DNA from: Bacteroidales bacterium
Lineage (GTDB): Bacteria; Bacteroidota; Bacteroidia; Bacteroidales; FEN-979
Assembly (NCBI GenBank): GCA_023229525.1
Contig: JALNZC010000003.1
Location: 1-64,000, forward strand
Direction: 5' to 3'
DNA length: 64,000 nt
In this document: positions 30,889-40,313 of the stretch, piece after piece
Position numbering within the stretch: the first letter of the stretch is position 1
Layout: each line of letters starts with the position of its first letter
Made by a program: the position numbers and the translations under genes
The notes under the pieces: generated by a model
What the model was told of the DNA's origin: nothing
Databases searched by the model: none
What the model saw: only the letters and a program-made list of their open reading frames with translations

Positions 30889-33429
30889 TCACTTCACAAT
30901 ATTCTGGAAATCCGGAGTATTTGCGAAGCTATAGAATTCACGATCACCCTTGGCCTGAGTTTTCAAGTCGGTGTTCTGGCAGGCTTTCATGAGGTAATCA
31001 TACAACATCTTTGTATTGTTGGTACGTGCGCCTATGATAGCAAGCAGGTAGAATGTTTCGGGTGTTTGCGGAGCACACTTGAGGGTAGTTTCAGCAGCAG
31101 TGTTGTTTCCGGATACAAGCTGGGCAAGACCCAGGTTGTAGTTGCATTTTGCATTGGCGAGTAAAGTCAGGGCTTTCGGATAATCGCCTTTCGGGATCAG
31201 AAGAATACCCTGGTTGTAATTGGTGTTTTCGCCGAGCGTAGCTGCTTTTTTGAACTGGGCTTCCGCTTTTTTCAGATCTTTCTGACGGGCGGCAACAACA
31301 CCGATATTGTTCTCGATCATGCCGTTGTTCGGAGCAATACTCTGGGCTTTGGTAAGCAATTCACCGGCCCGGGCCAGATTTCCTTTGTTGATTTCAGCAA
31401 CGGCTGCATTGTTCAGGGCTTTCCAGTTGGTTGGGAATTGTTTTGCAGCATTCTCGGTAATGGTCACCTTTATGTTGTTGTCATTGGTGAGGGTAGCGGC
31501 ATAGAGCAGTTCTTCAACCTTCAGTTTTTCTGGGTTTGAAACAGCATACTGACTTAATTGTACATCGGTCAAACGTGGTTCGTAAAGTGTAGCTGTGATT
31601 TCACTACGACGCAATGGAGGAAGAAGGTCTTTTTCGATTTCAGGATAGATCAGGATCATGTTGCGGATTTCCTGTTCTTTCTTTAACTGATCAGAGTTGG
31701 AGTTGATCACATTGAGGATTTTATCTTTATCCTTAAGGTTGCTGGCCTGAACGGCCTTAAGGAAGCCATTCCAGTCGGGACCGTGGTGTTGGAGAACCAT
31801 ATTAACATCTTTACCTGCCGATTCAATGGCGGCTTTTACGGCTTTCTTGTCCTTATTATCTTTATTGGCTTCTTTTGCCCAAGTCTGGAACTGATCAATC
31901 ACGTATTTATTACCGGTCTTTGAACGGTTTTCAGACAGATTGGCATTGAAGGTTTCTTCACCTTCGGGGGAAGCCCAGCCATTCATGGTGATGTCTTTGA
32001 TCTTCCAACCCTGTTTTACAAAGGCGTCGAGATCGGTGAGCCCTGTTTTTGCGGTTTCGGTCTTGTTGATACCAAATTTCAGATCGAGATCATACTTGTT
32101 CTTTTTAAAGAAGATCACACCGGTTTTGGATTGGAATACCTCTTTCTGATAACCATGATCAGCGATGATTCCGACCTGATCAAGCTGGATACGTGTCGGG
32201 GTATATATCACACCGGGCACGAGATCGCGCGAGGGAAGCTCGATAAATTTCACCTTTTCCTTGATCTCATCCTTCTTCGGCATAACCTTTTCCTTGGGTT
32301 CATAGATAATGGGGGCCACACTGAGCATGGATGTGTTCATCTCGGGTTTGTACGGGAAAGTTGTGGTGTAAGTGAAAGAACCACCGTCTTTGTATTTGAT
32401 CATCGTGCCTTCGCCAGTCAACTTTTCACCGTAAATGTGCGCGGGTTTCAGATCAGTCTGACCACCGGGATAAGTAAGTATCGGTTGGAAATACATGGCG
32501 GCTTTCGTGGCAAAATATTTTGGCGGGAAGATGCCTTTTATGGTCACCATCACGCTGTCGCCCTTTTCGGAAAGTACCGGAGGCTGAACTTCATATTTAA
32601 CCAGTTCGTATTTCTTGGCCATCTCCTTGATTCCACCGCCGGCATAACCGAATTTGTAGGTTAATCCAAGTGTTGCTGAACTGTACATATCGTTGATGAC
32701 TTGCTTGGCTCCTCCGTGGGTCATATCGACGATATCGCCGTCGCGCCATCTCCAGTAAAACTCAATGGGAACTGCCCAATGTTTATTGATGTTAATGTCG
32801 AAACCTAGACCTGCGCCGGCTTTCATCTCCAGGTTCCAACTACCCAAACCGCTCTTATTGCCTATGCTGGGTTGATTTTTATTTCCAATCCAAGCAACAT
32901 CCTTGTTGAGGAGAAGATCCGTTTTATGCCCGATGGTCTGATCGGCTCCGAAACCAAAAATAGCATAAGATGAAAACACGCGTTCGGGCTTGTATCCAAA
33001 GGCCCAATTCCACCAATTGATTGTTAACTGAAGATCGGTTTCCCATATATAGGCTCTAAATGATTCCGAAACGTAACCGGGTTTTCCGTTCTTGTAGTCA
33101 TAAACAAATTTATTTTCTACCCTGCTCTGAACTTTCCCGTATGCCAGGCGGCCACGAACTCCAATGACACGGGTGAATTGTTTGGTTAAAACCAGGCCGG
33201 CATTATAGCCGATGCTTTGTTTGCTAAGGTTGATCCAAAGATTTTTGGAAAGGTCCCCATTGAATTGCTGGATACCTCCAAAGACGCCAACAGACCAATA
33301 TTTATAAGATGGGGCGGTGTTTCTGACCTTTTGATCCGTTGTTTTGTTTTGAGCAAAGGATGCCAATGGAACAATTGCAATGAGCATGACAATTAGTGCC
33401 TTTTGCAAGATTTGATAGATTTTTTTCAT
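30889..33429 (-). CDS. Outer-membrane protein: beta-barrel, OmpA-like domain and TPR repeats
   Basis: 846 residues. Signal peptide at 1-26 (MKKIYQILQKALIVMLIAIV...SFA). Residues about 35-265 look like a beta-barrel (GVFGGIQQFNGDLSKNLWIN, many aromatic-ending strands). A middle domain (about 270-420) is followed by an OmpA-type peptidoglycan-binding-like segment (MNGWASPEGEETFNANLSEN near 480-500). The C-terminal 190 residues are TPR-like (NKGNLARAGELLTKAQSIAP, AEAQFKKAATLGENTNYNQG). This plan resembles the abundant OmpA-family proteins of Bacteroidota that link outer membrane and cell wall. It has a strong promoter and its own terminator. Exact role unknown. Confidence 0.85.
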   Translation of the reverse strand: MKKIYQILQKALIVMLIAIVPLASFAQNKTTDQKVRNTAPSYKYWSVGVFGGIQQFNGDLSKNLWINLSKQSIGYNAGLVLTKQFTRVIGVRGRLAYGKVQSRVENKFVYDYKNGKPGYVSESFRAYIWETDLQLTINWWNWAFGYKPERVFSSYAIFGFGADQTIGHKTDLLLNKDVAWIGNKNQPSIGNKSGLGSWNLEMKAGAGLGFDININKHWAVPIEFYWRWRDGDIVDMTHGGAKQVINDMYSSATLGLTYKFGYAGGGIKEMAKKYELVKYEVQPPVLSEKGDSVMVTIKGIFPPKYFATKAAMYFQPILTYPGGQTDLKPAHIYGEKLTGEGTMIKYKDGGSFTYTTTFPYKPEMNTSMLSVAPIIYEPKEKVMPKKDEIKEKVKFIELPSRDLVPGVIYTPTRIQLDQVGIIADHGYQKEVFQSKTGVIFFKKNKYDLDLKFGINKTETAKTGLTDLDAFVKQGWKIKDITMNGWASPEGEETFNANLSENRSKTGNKYVIDQFQTWAKEANKDNKDKKAVKAAIESAGKDVNMVLQHHGPDWNGFLKAVQASNLKDKDKILNVINSNSDQLKKEQEIRNMILIYPEIEKDLLPPLRRSEITATLYEPRLTDVQLSQYAVSNPEKLKVEELLYAATLTNDNNIKVTITENAAKQFPTNWKALNNAAVAEINKGNLARAGELLTKAQSIAPNNGMIENNIGVVAARQKDLKKAEAQFKKAATLGENTNYNQGILLIPKGDYPKALTLLANAKCNYNLGLAQLVSGNNTAAETTLKCAPQTPETFYLLAIIGARTNNTKMLYDYLMKACQNTDLKTQAKGDREFYSFANTPDFQNIVK

Positions 33430-33516
33430 AACATTGAAGTTTTGGTTTAAATATTGTTTACTGATTAAGCAAATATAAAGAAAAATATGTTTTTATTTTT
33501 AACTGTTCCAATTTAG

Positions 33517-33549
33517 CAAATATAATATAAAATGTTGCAGTTTGTCAAA
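33517..33549 (-). promoter_or_regulatory. Promoter of the OmpA/TPR gene
   Basis: On the minus strand, TTTG (33549-33546), a 21-base spacer and TATATTTG (33524-33517). A second TATATTTG lies closer to the gene near 33470. The leader would be about 85 bases. Confidence 0.75.
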
Positions 33550-33570
33550 ATAATTTGAAATCTTATTAAT

Positions 33571-33874
33571 AGACTATTTAAAAATTTAATTTAAGCCATT
33601 CATCATCCTGATTAACAACCGAATAGAAATATTGAATAATACATACATAGTGCAATCCTTTATCTTATAAATCGTTATATGATTTAAAACAGGTTACATA
33701 ATTCACACACTTCCAAAATAGTTTAGATTTTGTTTAACGTAGTTTTGCCTGGATTTTTTATCAATGTTGAATATCATAAGATTATAGAAGGTTATCCGAA
33801 TCTGGTCTTGTTTTATCCAATTACTCATGATAAAATAGATGATTAGACGAATTTCTGAATGAATTTAAATAGCC
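33571..33874 (+). mobile_element. Decayed IS5-derived element, about 300 bp
   Basis: The left end GACTATTTAAAAATTTAAT and the complement of the right end (GGCTATTTAAATTCATTC) are imperfect inverted repeats. Inside, 33780-33861 encodes a frameshifted transposase tail (DYRRLSESG, then FIQLLMIK, a stop, MIRRISE and a stop) homologous to 968-1040. The remainder of the 490-base gap between the OmpA/TPR gene and trmH shows no gene. Confidence 0.6.
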
Positions 33875-33920
33875 GCTATTTCTCATTTTTTTTATTGTAC
33901 GTTTAAAATAGAATAGGGTT

Positions 33921-34448
33921 TCATTTCATTCCCGGAAATTTCAGCTTGGATAAAACATCCCATATCACAATCCCAACAGCGACGGAAACATTGATGGAAT
34001 GCTTGGTCCCAAATTGCGGTATTTCAATGCATTCATGGATCATCTGGAGTGCGTTTTCGTCGATACCATTCACCTCATTACCAAAGAGAAAGGCAAGTTT
34101 CCAGCCAGGTTCCGGATGAAAGTTATTCAGGTGGATACTTCCTTCAGTTTGCTCCACAGCAATGATCCGATACCCTTCATCGATCATTTGCTTTATCGCA
34201 TCAGTGGTTCTTTCATAATAGCTCCATGAAACCGATTCAGTAGCGCCGAGGGCGGTCTTATGAATTTCCCGGTGTGGTGGAACCGCCGTGATTCCACAAA
34301 GGATGATACCCGCCAGCCGGAACGCGTCGGCAGTGCGGAATACTGATCCGATGTTATTCAGGCTCCGGATGTTATCCAGCACAACCACTACCGGGATCTT
34401 TTCAGAGGCTTTGAACTCTTCTACGGTGAGACGGTTTAACTCTGACAT
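33921..34448 (-). CDS. SpoU/TrmH-family RNA 2'-O-methyltransferase
   Basis: 175 residues from ATG at 34448 (MSELNRLTVEEFKASEK); a TTG at 34469 would add seven residues. The three SpoU motifs are present: NIRSLNNIGSVFRTADAF, AFLFGNEVNGI and IEIPQFGTKHSINVSVAVGI. It forms the knotted SAM-binding fold; the target is tRNA or rRNA ribose, not specified by sequence. It lacks the N-terminal substrate domain of RlmB. A G-rich heptamer array begins 27 bases upstream of the start codon. Confidence 0.9.
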   Translation of the reverse strand: MSELNRLTVEEFKASEKIPVVVVLDNIRSLNNIGSVFRTADAFRLAGIILCGITAVPPHREIHKTALGATESVSWSYYERTTDAIKQMIDEGYRIIAVEQTEGSIHLNNFHPEPGWKLAFLFGNEVNGIDENALQMIHECIEIPQFGTKHSINVSVAVGIVIWDVLSKLKFPGMK

Positions 34449-34474
34449 CGAAAGTTTATGCACAATCAATTACG

Positions 34475-34602
34475 GTTTACGGTTTGTGGGTTATGGGTTA
34501 CGGGTTACGGGTTACGGGTTATGGATTGCGGGTTATGGGCTATGGGTTGCGGGTTATGGGTTGTGGGTTGCGGGTTGTGGGTTGCGGGTTGCGGGGTGAT
34601 GA
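34475..34602 (+). repeat. GGGTTAC/GGGTTAT/GGGTTGC heptamer array, G-quadruplex type
   Basis: About 17 units of 7 bp with GGG separated by four bases on the plus strand, for example GGGTTACGGGTTACGGGTTA. It lies between the divergent trmH and mutS genes. It is unrelated in sequence to the CAGGATA arrays but has the same period. Confidence 0.95.
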
Positions 34603-34783
34603 TGGCAAAGATAATTAAAGAAACTTTATTTTTTACTTATCAACAAAATCAATTCATTTCATTGCTCATTCTTAACTTTGAATTTTTATACTAAGAGCCC
34701 ATTCCGAAATTGAATATGTTAAATTTCGGCGTAGGTTTATACTATTTATTAATCAATTACTTAACCCTCAACCCGCCACTTCT

Positions 34784-37456
34784 ATGTTAAAACAAAAGGA
34801 GATAGCGGAAACACCTTTGATGAAGCAGTATAACGCGATCAAGGTGAAGTATCCGGATGCAATGCTATTGTTTCGTGTTGGAGATTTCTATGAGACCTTC
34901 GGTGAGGATGCCATCCGTGCTTCGAACATTCTTGGGATCGTGCTTACCCGACGGGCCAATGGGGTAGCGACATACATTGAACTGGCCGGATTTCCGCATC
35001 ATTCACTTGATCTTTATTTACCGAAACTGGTAAAAGCGGGATTACGTGTGGCCATCTGCGATCAGCTTGAGGATCCGAAACTGACAAAAACCATCGTGAA
35101 ACGCGGTGTCACCGAATTGGTCACCCCGGGCGTTTCCTATAACGATAAAATTTTAGAGCAGAAGGAAAATAATTTCCTGGCTGGACTTCATCTCGAAGCC
35201 AAGACCTCCGGTATCTCATTTCTCGATATTTCCACTGGTGAATTTTACGTTGCCCAGGGAAATATGGAATACATCGATAAACTGATCCAGAGCTTCAGAC
35301 CAAGTGAAGTGATAATCCAGAAAAACCGGCGGCAACAGTTCACCGAACTTTTCGGCAATAAATTTTACATCAACACTTTCGACGACTGGGTCTTTACCCC
35401 TGATTTTGCCCATGACCTGTTACTGAAGCAGTTTGGAACGGCCTCCTTGAAGGGGTTTGGTGTTGAAAACCTGGAGATAGGCTTAATTGCTGCCGGAGCG
35501 GCCCTGCATTACCTGGCTGAAACACAGCACGACAAGGTACAGCATATTTGCAAACTAAGCAGGATAGAGGAGGACCATTATGTATGGCTCGACCGGTTCA
35601 CGATCCGGAACCTGGAGTTGCTCAGTTCGGCCAATGAACAAGCAAAAACTTTACTCGATGTTCTCGATCAGACGGTTTCACCCATGGGATCACGTCAATT
35701 ACGACGATGGATCATCCTCCCGCTCAAAAACCGGCAACCTATTGAAGAGAGGCTCGATACCGTAGAATTTTTCACCCGTCATCCGGAAACATCAGACCAG
35801 TTACATCACCACTTTCAGCAGATCGGTGACCTGGAACGGCTGATCTCAAAGGTAGCCGTCGCCAGGGTAAATCCACGGGAAATGATCTGGCTTAAAAGAG
35901 CCCTGGATTCCATTGAAGCAGTGAAACAAGTATGCGAAGCGTCAAAGAATGAAGGATTACTCAAGATCGGGGATCAGCTTAACGGGTGTGCCCTCGTCCG
36001 CGAACGGATCGAACGCGAAATCAATCCTGAACCTCCGGCATTGGCCATCAAAGGTAATATCATCCGCGAAGGGGTAAATAAGGAACTGGATGAGTTAAGG
36101 GAAATGGCTTTTTCGGGAAAAGATTATTTGGTACAGATACAGCAACGCGAGATTGAACGTACCGGGATCAGTTCGCTGAAAATCGGATATACCAATGTTT
36201 TTGGCTACTATCTGGAAGTAACCAACGTCCACAAGGAAAAGGTGCCACAGGAATGGCACAGGAAGCAAACCCTTGTCAACGCTGAAAGGTACATTACAGA
36301 TGAGCTGAAGAGCTATGAAGAAAAGATCCTTCATGCTGAAGAGAAAATGCTGGAATTGGAACTCACACTCTATAACGACCTGATCTTGTTCCTGGCCGAT
36401 TATATCCGTCCGGTCCAGCTCAATGCCACTCTTATAGCCCGCCTGGATGTGCTGGTTTCTTTTTCCATCAGCGCGATAAAATACCGTTATACCCGGCCGG
36501 AACTCAACGATAGCTTTATACTGGACATTAAGGATGGCCGTCACCCGGTGATCGAACGCCAGATGAAACCCGGTGAGGAATATATTGCCAATGATGTTTA
36601 CCTTGACGATAAATCACAACAGATCATTATCCTCACCGGTCCGAACATGTCAGGCAAATCGGCCCTGTTGCGGCAGACAGCGCTCATCGTACTGATGGCA
36701 CAGATGGGTAGTTTTGTACCTGCTGCGGAAGCCCGCCTGGGCATTATCGATAAAATTTTCACCCGTGTGGGAGCATCGGATAATATTTCCTCAGGCGAGT
36801 CGACTTTTATGGTCGAAATGAATGAAACCGCGAGTATCCTGAACAATATTTCGAACCGAAGCCTTATTTTCCTCGACGAGATCGGCCGCGGAACCAGTAC
36901 CTACGACGGTATCAGCATTGCCTGGGCCATCGCCGAATTCCTTCATCAGCACCCCCTGTTTAAGCCGCGTGTACTGTTTGCCACCCATTACCATGAACTG
37001 AACGAGATGACCATTCGAATGCCCAGGATTAAAAATTATCATGTGGCGGTAAAAGAGATACAGAACAAGGTGATCTTTTTAAGGAAACTATTACCCGGTG
37101 GCAGCGAGCACAGTTTTGGTATCCATGTGGCCAAAATGGCCGGTATGCCCAGGTCGGTTTTGGAACGGGCAGGTGAGCTCCTGGTTCAACTGGAGGAAGC
37201 ACACGATGCGGAGGAGATCGGAAAACAGATGCAGGATGCAGGATACAGGATACAGGATAAAAAAAAGAAATCGGGACGCAGCCTATCCAACATCCAGCAT
37301 CCAGCATCCGGTGTCCAGCTTAGTTTCATCCAGCTCGACGATCCGCTGCTTCAACAGATCAAAGAAGATATTCTCAATACCGAGATCAATACCCTGACAC
37401 CGATAGAGGCGTTGATGAAGTTGAACGAGATTAAAAAATTGCTGGAAAAAAAATAA
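34784..37456 (+). CDS. mutS: DNA mismatch repair protein MutS with a repeat-encoded C-terminal insertion
   Basis: 890 residues. The mismatch-reading Phe-x-Glu is in FRVGDFYETFGEDA near residue 30-43. The ATPase has Walker A TGPNMSGKSALLRQ, the DEIGRGTSTYDG block and FATHYHELNEM. After the helix-turn-helix (MAGMPRSVLERAGELLVQLE) a heptamer array adds about 30 residues (QDAGYRIQDKKKK, NIQHPASGVQ) in the linker before the C-terminal tetramerisation segment (LNTEINTLTPIEALMKLNEI). It initiates mismatch repair with MutL encoded elsewhere. The insertion is in a flexible linker and probably tolerated. Confidence 0.96.
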   Translation: MLKQKEIAETPLMKQYNAIKVKYPDAMLLFRVGDFYETFGEDAIRASNILGIVLTRRANGVATYIELAGFPHHSLDLYLPKLVKAGLRVAICDQLEDPKLTKTIVKRGVTELVTPGVSYNDKILEQKENNFLAGLHLEAKTSGISFLDISTGEFYVAQGNMEYIDKLIQSFRPSEVIIQKNRRQQFTELFGNKFYINTFDDWVFTPDFAHDLLLKQFGTASLKGFGVENLEIGLIAAGAALHYLAETQHDKVQHICKLSRIEEDHYVWLDRFTIRNLELLSSANEQAKTLLDVLDQTVSPMGSRQLRRWIILPLKNRQPIEERLDTVEFFTRHPETSDQLHHHFQQIGDLERLISKVAVARVNPREMIWLKRALDSIEAVKQVCEASKNEGLLKIGDQLNGCALVRERIEREINPEPPALAIKGNIIREGVNKELDELREMAFSGKDYLVQIQQREIERTGISSLKIGYTNVFGYYLEVTNVHKEKVPQEWHRKQTLVNAERYITDELKSYEEKILHAEEKMLELELTLYNDLILFLADYIRPVQLNATLIARLDVLVSFSISAIKYRYTRPELNDSFILDIKDGRHPVIERQMKPGEEYIANDVYLDDKSQQIIILTGPNMSGKSALLRQTALIVLMAQMGSFVPAAEARLGIIDKIFTRVGASDNISSGESTFMVEMNETASILNNISNRSLIFLDEIGRGTSTYDGISIAWAIAEFLHQHPLFKPRVLFATHYHELNEMTIRMPRIKNYHVAVKEIQNKVIFLRKLLPGGSEHSFGIHVAKMAGMPRSVLERAGELLVQLEEAHDAEEIGKQMQDAGYRIQDKKKKSGRSLSNIQHPASGVQLSFIQLDDPLLQQIKEDILNTEINTLTPIEALMKLNEIKKLLEKK
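37228..37318. repeat. Heptamer array inside mutS
   Basis: Four CAGGATG/CAGGATA units, a 28-base A-rich spacer with a TCGGGACGC remnant, then four CATCCAG-type units in inverted orientation. It is in frame and could fold as a hairpin. Confidence 0.93.
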
Positions 37457-37501
37457 GAAGAATGATTTTTTTTATACATTTGCAGCCTTAAAAAAGACGT
37501 T

Positions 37502-37574
<73 letters not shown>

Positions 37575-37580
37575 CAAAAA

Positions 37581-37608
37581 TAAAACCCTCTGACCAGTGA
37601 GGGTTTTT
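37581..37608 (+). terminator. Terminator after tRNA-Gly
   Basis: AACCCTC / GAGGGTT stem with loop TGACCAGT and a following run of six T. Confidence 0.85.
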
Positions 37609-37616
37609 TCATCAAA

Positions 37617-37672
37617 TTGTGTAGCGACGCACTGCAGTGCGTCACTACACTGCGGTGCGTCACTACACAATT
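37617..37672. repeat. GACGCAC palindromic repeat between the tRNAs
   Basis: GACGCACTGCAGTGCGTC and CTGCGGTGCGTCACTACA, flanked by TTGTGTAG and CTACACAA as an outer inverted pair. Related to the insertion inside moeA at 48856-48963. Confidence 0.85.
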
Positions 37673-37673
37673 T

Positions 37674-37758
37674 GCCCTGGTGGTGGAACTGGTAGACACG
37701 CAGGACTTAAAATCCTGTGACCATTGCGGTCGTGCGGGTTCAAGTCCCGCCCGGGGTA
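37674..37758 (+). tRNA. tRNA-Leu (anticodon TAA)
   Basis: 85 nt. Acceptor GCCCTGG pairs with CCGGGGT through two G-U pairs; anticodon stem CAGGACTTAAAATCCTG has anticodon TAA. A long variable arm (TGACCATTGCGGTCG) marks a class II tRNA; the T arm is GCGGGTTCAAGTCCCGC. The next bases are CA, not a full CCA. Confidence 0.95.
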
Positions 37759-37775
37759 CAGCAAATTCACCTGTT

Positions 37776-37808
37776 AAACCTGTAAGCCAGATGTTTACAG
37801 GTTTTTTA
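37776..37808 (+). terminator. Terminator after tRNA-Leu
   Basis: AAACCTGTAA / TTTACAGGTTT stem with a short loop and a T run. Confidence 0.8.
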
Positions 37809-37815
37809 ATACTTC

Positions 37816-37862
37816 ATCCCCCGGCTCCTTCTCCTTGAGGAGAAGGGGTTCAGGGGTTGAGG
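37816..37862. repeat. CTCCTTGAGGAG palindromic repeat next to the TonB receptor stop codon
   Basis: CTTCTCCTTGAGGAGAAGG followed by GGTTCAGGGGTTGAGG. Its last base precedes the receptor stop codon (37865-37863, minus strand). Similar copies are inside the acyltransferase gene and anmK. Confidence 0.85.
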
Positions 37863-40103
37863 TCAGAGCCTCAGCTTCAGACTCAAGAAGAATTCCCTAC
37901 CTGGCGCCGGCTGATAGCTGTTGTAATCGGGACCGTTATTCGGTTCGGTAAAGCCGAAATACTGCTCATCGAACAGGTTCTTGGCATAGAAACCGAGATC
38001 GCCTTCCAGGCCTCCGAGTTTCCAAGTATAATTCAATCCGAGATTGAATATTTTATAACCGTTCACCCATGAACTGCGAATGCTACCTGGCTGATAGTAT
38101 GTCTGGCTGATCGTGTAGTTGTTGTAAATAGAATCATCTACCTGGATACACCATTTCGATTGCCATTGCATCCCCAGGGTCACTGTAAAATGCTTGAGGA
38201 ATTTGTACGAAGCCTGTGCCGTGAGCATATGTTCCGGACTTTGAGGCAACCAGTGCCCCTTGATGTTGTATATCCCGTTCGTGGTATCGGTATAATCGGG
38301 TGCAGTGTACCTGAAATGGGAGTAGGTATAGGCTGCATCTATGATTAAATTCTGAACGGGGGACCAGGAAAAGCTGGTTTCAATACCCCATTTGTTACTC
38401 TTGCCTATATTTTTGTAAAAAGCGGTGTTGTTACCTCTGCCCGGAACGCTGAACCTGGTAAATTCATTGTCGGACCAGATGTTGAATCCGGTCAGATCAT
38501 AGTGGAATGTCTTCCCGATTTCGCCCCGTATACCGAGTTCAACGGCAGTGGAAGTGGAGGGTTTGATCAGCGCGTTGAATCCTCCCCAGGCTTCGGGGTT
38601 GTTGTAAAGTTCATCCCCGGAGGGCGTGAGAAAACCGGTTCCGTAGTTTGCAAAAATGTTCAATGATCTGGTAAAGTCATACATCAGCCCGATACGGTAA
38701 GTAAAATGTTCGTATTGCTTATTGCCCGAAGGATTCACGGAGTCGGGTACCGGGATGTTGCTTCCCAGGCTGCTGTAAATGTAATCATAGCGAAGGTTGA
38801 TCAGGGCAAACAATTTTTTTGCGATGTCGAGTTTGTCGATGGCAAATACACCGGCGCTGCGCTGTTTTATGATCTGGTTGATAAGGATGGTACCGAGATC
38901 GAAGCATTCGCGGCTCCAATGGCTGTCGACGCGCATCGAGTCGCGCTCATTCTCAGACGGAACGGCGAAGAGATGCTCAGTGATGACCTGGGTCTGATAA
39001 TCTACACCGAGACTGAAATGGTTCATAAGGTTCTCCTTTCCGGAGTGGAGGTTGTACTGAGCTGATCCCCCCATATTGATGTAGGGTTTGTAATCGTCGC
39101 CATTGTTGGAGGTTTCCCGGTAGCTGTTTGTTCTCAGAAAACCTTTGACCTGAAGTTCCTGGTTCCGGGAGATTTGAAATCTTCCGAGAAGCGCACCGGT
39201 AAGCCGTTTGGTTTCATGGAACTCATTGTATGGTACGGCGTCGGTATTGGCAGCCTGGTGTCCAAAGATCTTGTAAGAAAATGGATTCGGTCCATCGGAG
39301 GTCTCATACCGGTAAAGGTTGATCCCTTCGGCATTCTGGTTGAAATAATTGGTATAGGTGAGGATCTGGGTGATCTTTACTTTATCCGACGGAGTCCAAT
39401 TGATCTTTTCACTGAAATTGTCCGACATGAAAGACTGGTGGTCGCGGTAACCGTGTCCCTGCATGTGAGAGTAAGAAACGCGATAATTGATCTTATCCTG
39501 GGTTCCGTCAACATTGCCAAGGATTTTCCAGAATCCGTAGGATCCGGCAGTGGCATATAAGGTGGAATTGACCGGTTTCTTTCCGCCGTCGAAGGTGGTA
39601 ATGTTCACGACCCCGCCGGCAGCATTTGCTCCATACATGGAGGCCGCCAGACCTTTAACCACTTCAACACATTGCACGATAGACCAATCGACATCATAAA
39701 GATCGGGACAGAACCCTCCCGGATCATTCACCGGTACACCGTCGATAAGGACCTGGATCCCTCTGAAACCGCTTTCAGTCAGGATCCCCTGGCCACGGAT
39801 ATAAAGATGTACCCTGGAACCGTCGGTGCCGTTTTCAAGTCTTACACCGGGGACAAGCCGGAGCGCTTCATCAGGAGCAATAGATTTGGATAGTGTGTTC
39901 AGCTGTCGTTGGTTAACCACTGAGATCGAGGCGGGGAGTTCCTTAAGGGGAGTTATCGATCGCATGGCCGTGATCTCAACCTCATCCAGGTTCCTGGTCT
40001 TGGTTGTATCGCCCGGTTCATTGACTGACCGGATTTTATTTTGAGCATTCCCTGCGAAGGTTAAAAGGAATATCGATGCGAGGAATATATATAATGATTT
40101 CAT
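37863..40103 (-). CDS. TonB-dependent outer-membrane receptor
   Basis: 746 residues. Signal peptide at 1-20 (ending TFAGNAQ). A TonB-box-like NLDEVEITAMR near 38-48 precedes the plug (ISVVNQRQLNTLSKSIAPDE, GVRLENGTDGSRVHLYIRGQ, GANAAGGVVNITTF). The barrel ends in FFLSLKLRL with the terminal aromatic/hydrophobic pattern of outer-membrane proteins. No SusD partner is present, so it is more like a siderophore, cobalamin or metal receptor than a glycan importer. Substrate unknown. A small membrane-anchored gene (40314) lies upstream on the same strand. Confidence 0.92.
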   Translation of the reverse strand: MKSLYIFLASIFLLTFAGNAQNKIRSVNEPGDTTKTRNLDEVEITAMRSITPLKELPASISVVNQRQLNTLSKSIAPDEALRLVPGVRLENGTDGSRVHLYIRGQGILTESGFRGIQVLIDGVPVNDPGGFCPDLYDVDWSIVQCVEVVKGLAASMYGANAAGGVVNITTFDGGKKPVNSTLYATAGSYGFWKILGNVDGTQDKINYRVSYSHMQGHGYRDHQSFMSDNFSEKINWTPSDKVKITQILTYTNYFNQNAEGINLYRYETSDGPNPFSYKIFGHQAANTDAVPYNEFHETKRLTGALLGRFQISRNQELQVKGFLRTNSYRETSNNGDDYKPYINMGGSAQYNLHSGKENLMNHFSLGVDYQTQVITEHLFAVPSENERDSMRVDSHWSRECFDLGTILINQIIKQRSAGVFAIDKLDIAKKLFALINLRYDYIYSSLGSNIPVPDSVNPSGNKQYEHFTYRIGLMYDFTRSLNIFANYGTGFLTPSGDELYNNPEAWGGFNALIKPSTSTAVELGIRGEIGKTFHYDLTGFNIWSDNEFTRFSVPGRGNNTAFYKNIGKSNKWGIETSFSWSPVQNLIIDAAYTYSHFRYTAPDYTDTTNGIYNIKGHWLPQSPEHMLTAQASYKFLKHFTVTLGMQWQSKWCIQVDDSIYNNYTISQTYYQPGSIRSSWVNGYKIFNLGLNYTWKLGGLEGDLGFYAKNLFDEQYFGFTEPNNGPDYNSYQPAPGREFFLSLKLRL

Positions 40104-40313
40104 GATTTGTTATTTTAGTTGTTATTGATTTTAGCTTTTAAATTCCTTCCATAGAAAAGAGTGAAACACGTAGCCTGCCTGAAATTCGTGACAGTCGTAC
40201 TGATACATCATGGGAATTCATACCTGAAAGGAAACTGAAACGAATCCGTCCGTATCATCAGTGAAAAGTCAATCGGAAAGTGTGCTTACGGGAAAAAATG
40301 AAAGGACGGGAGA

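Noticed and set aside
33430..33920. A small gene or RNA in the AT-rich gap
   Set aside because: The gap is explained by a promoter and a decayed IS5 relic; no frame with start and homology remains.
37617..37672. Attachment site of an integrated element next to the tRNA genes
   Set aside because: No integrase, no duplicated tRNA end and a clear match to the GACGCAC palindrome family.
40104..40313. Cobalamin or other riboswitch before the TonB receptor
   Set aside because: I looked for conserved boxes and a nested stem and found none.
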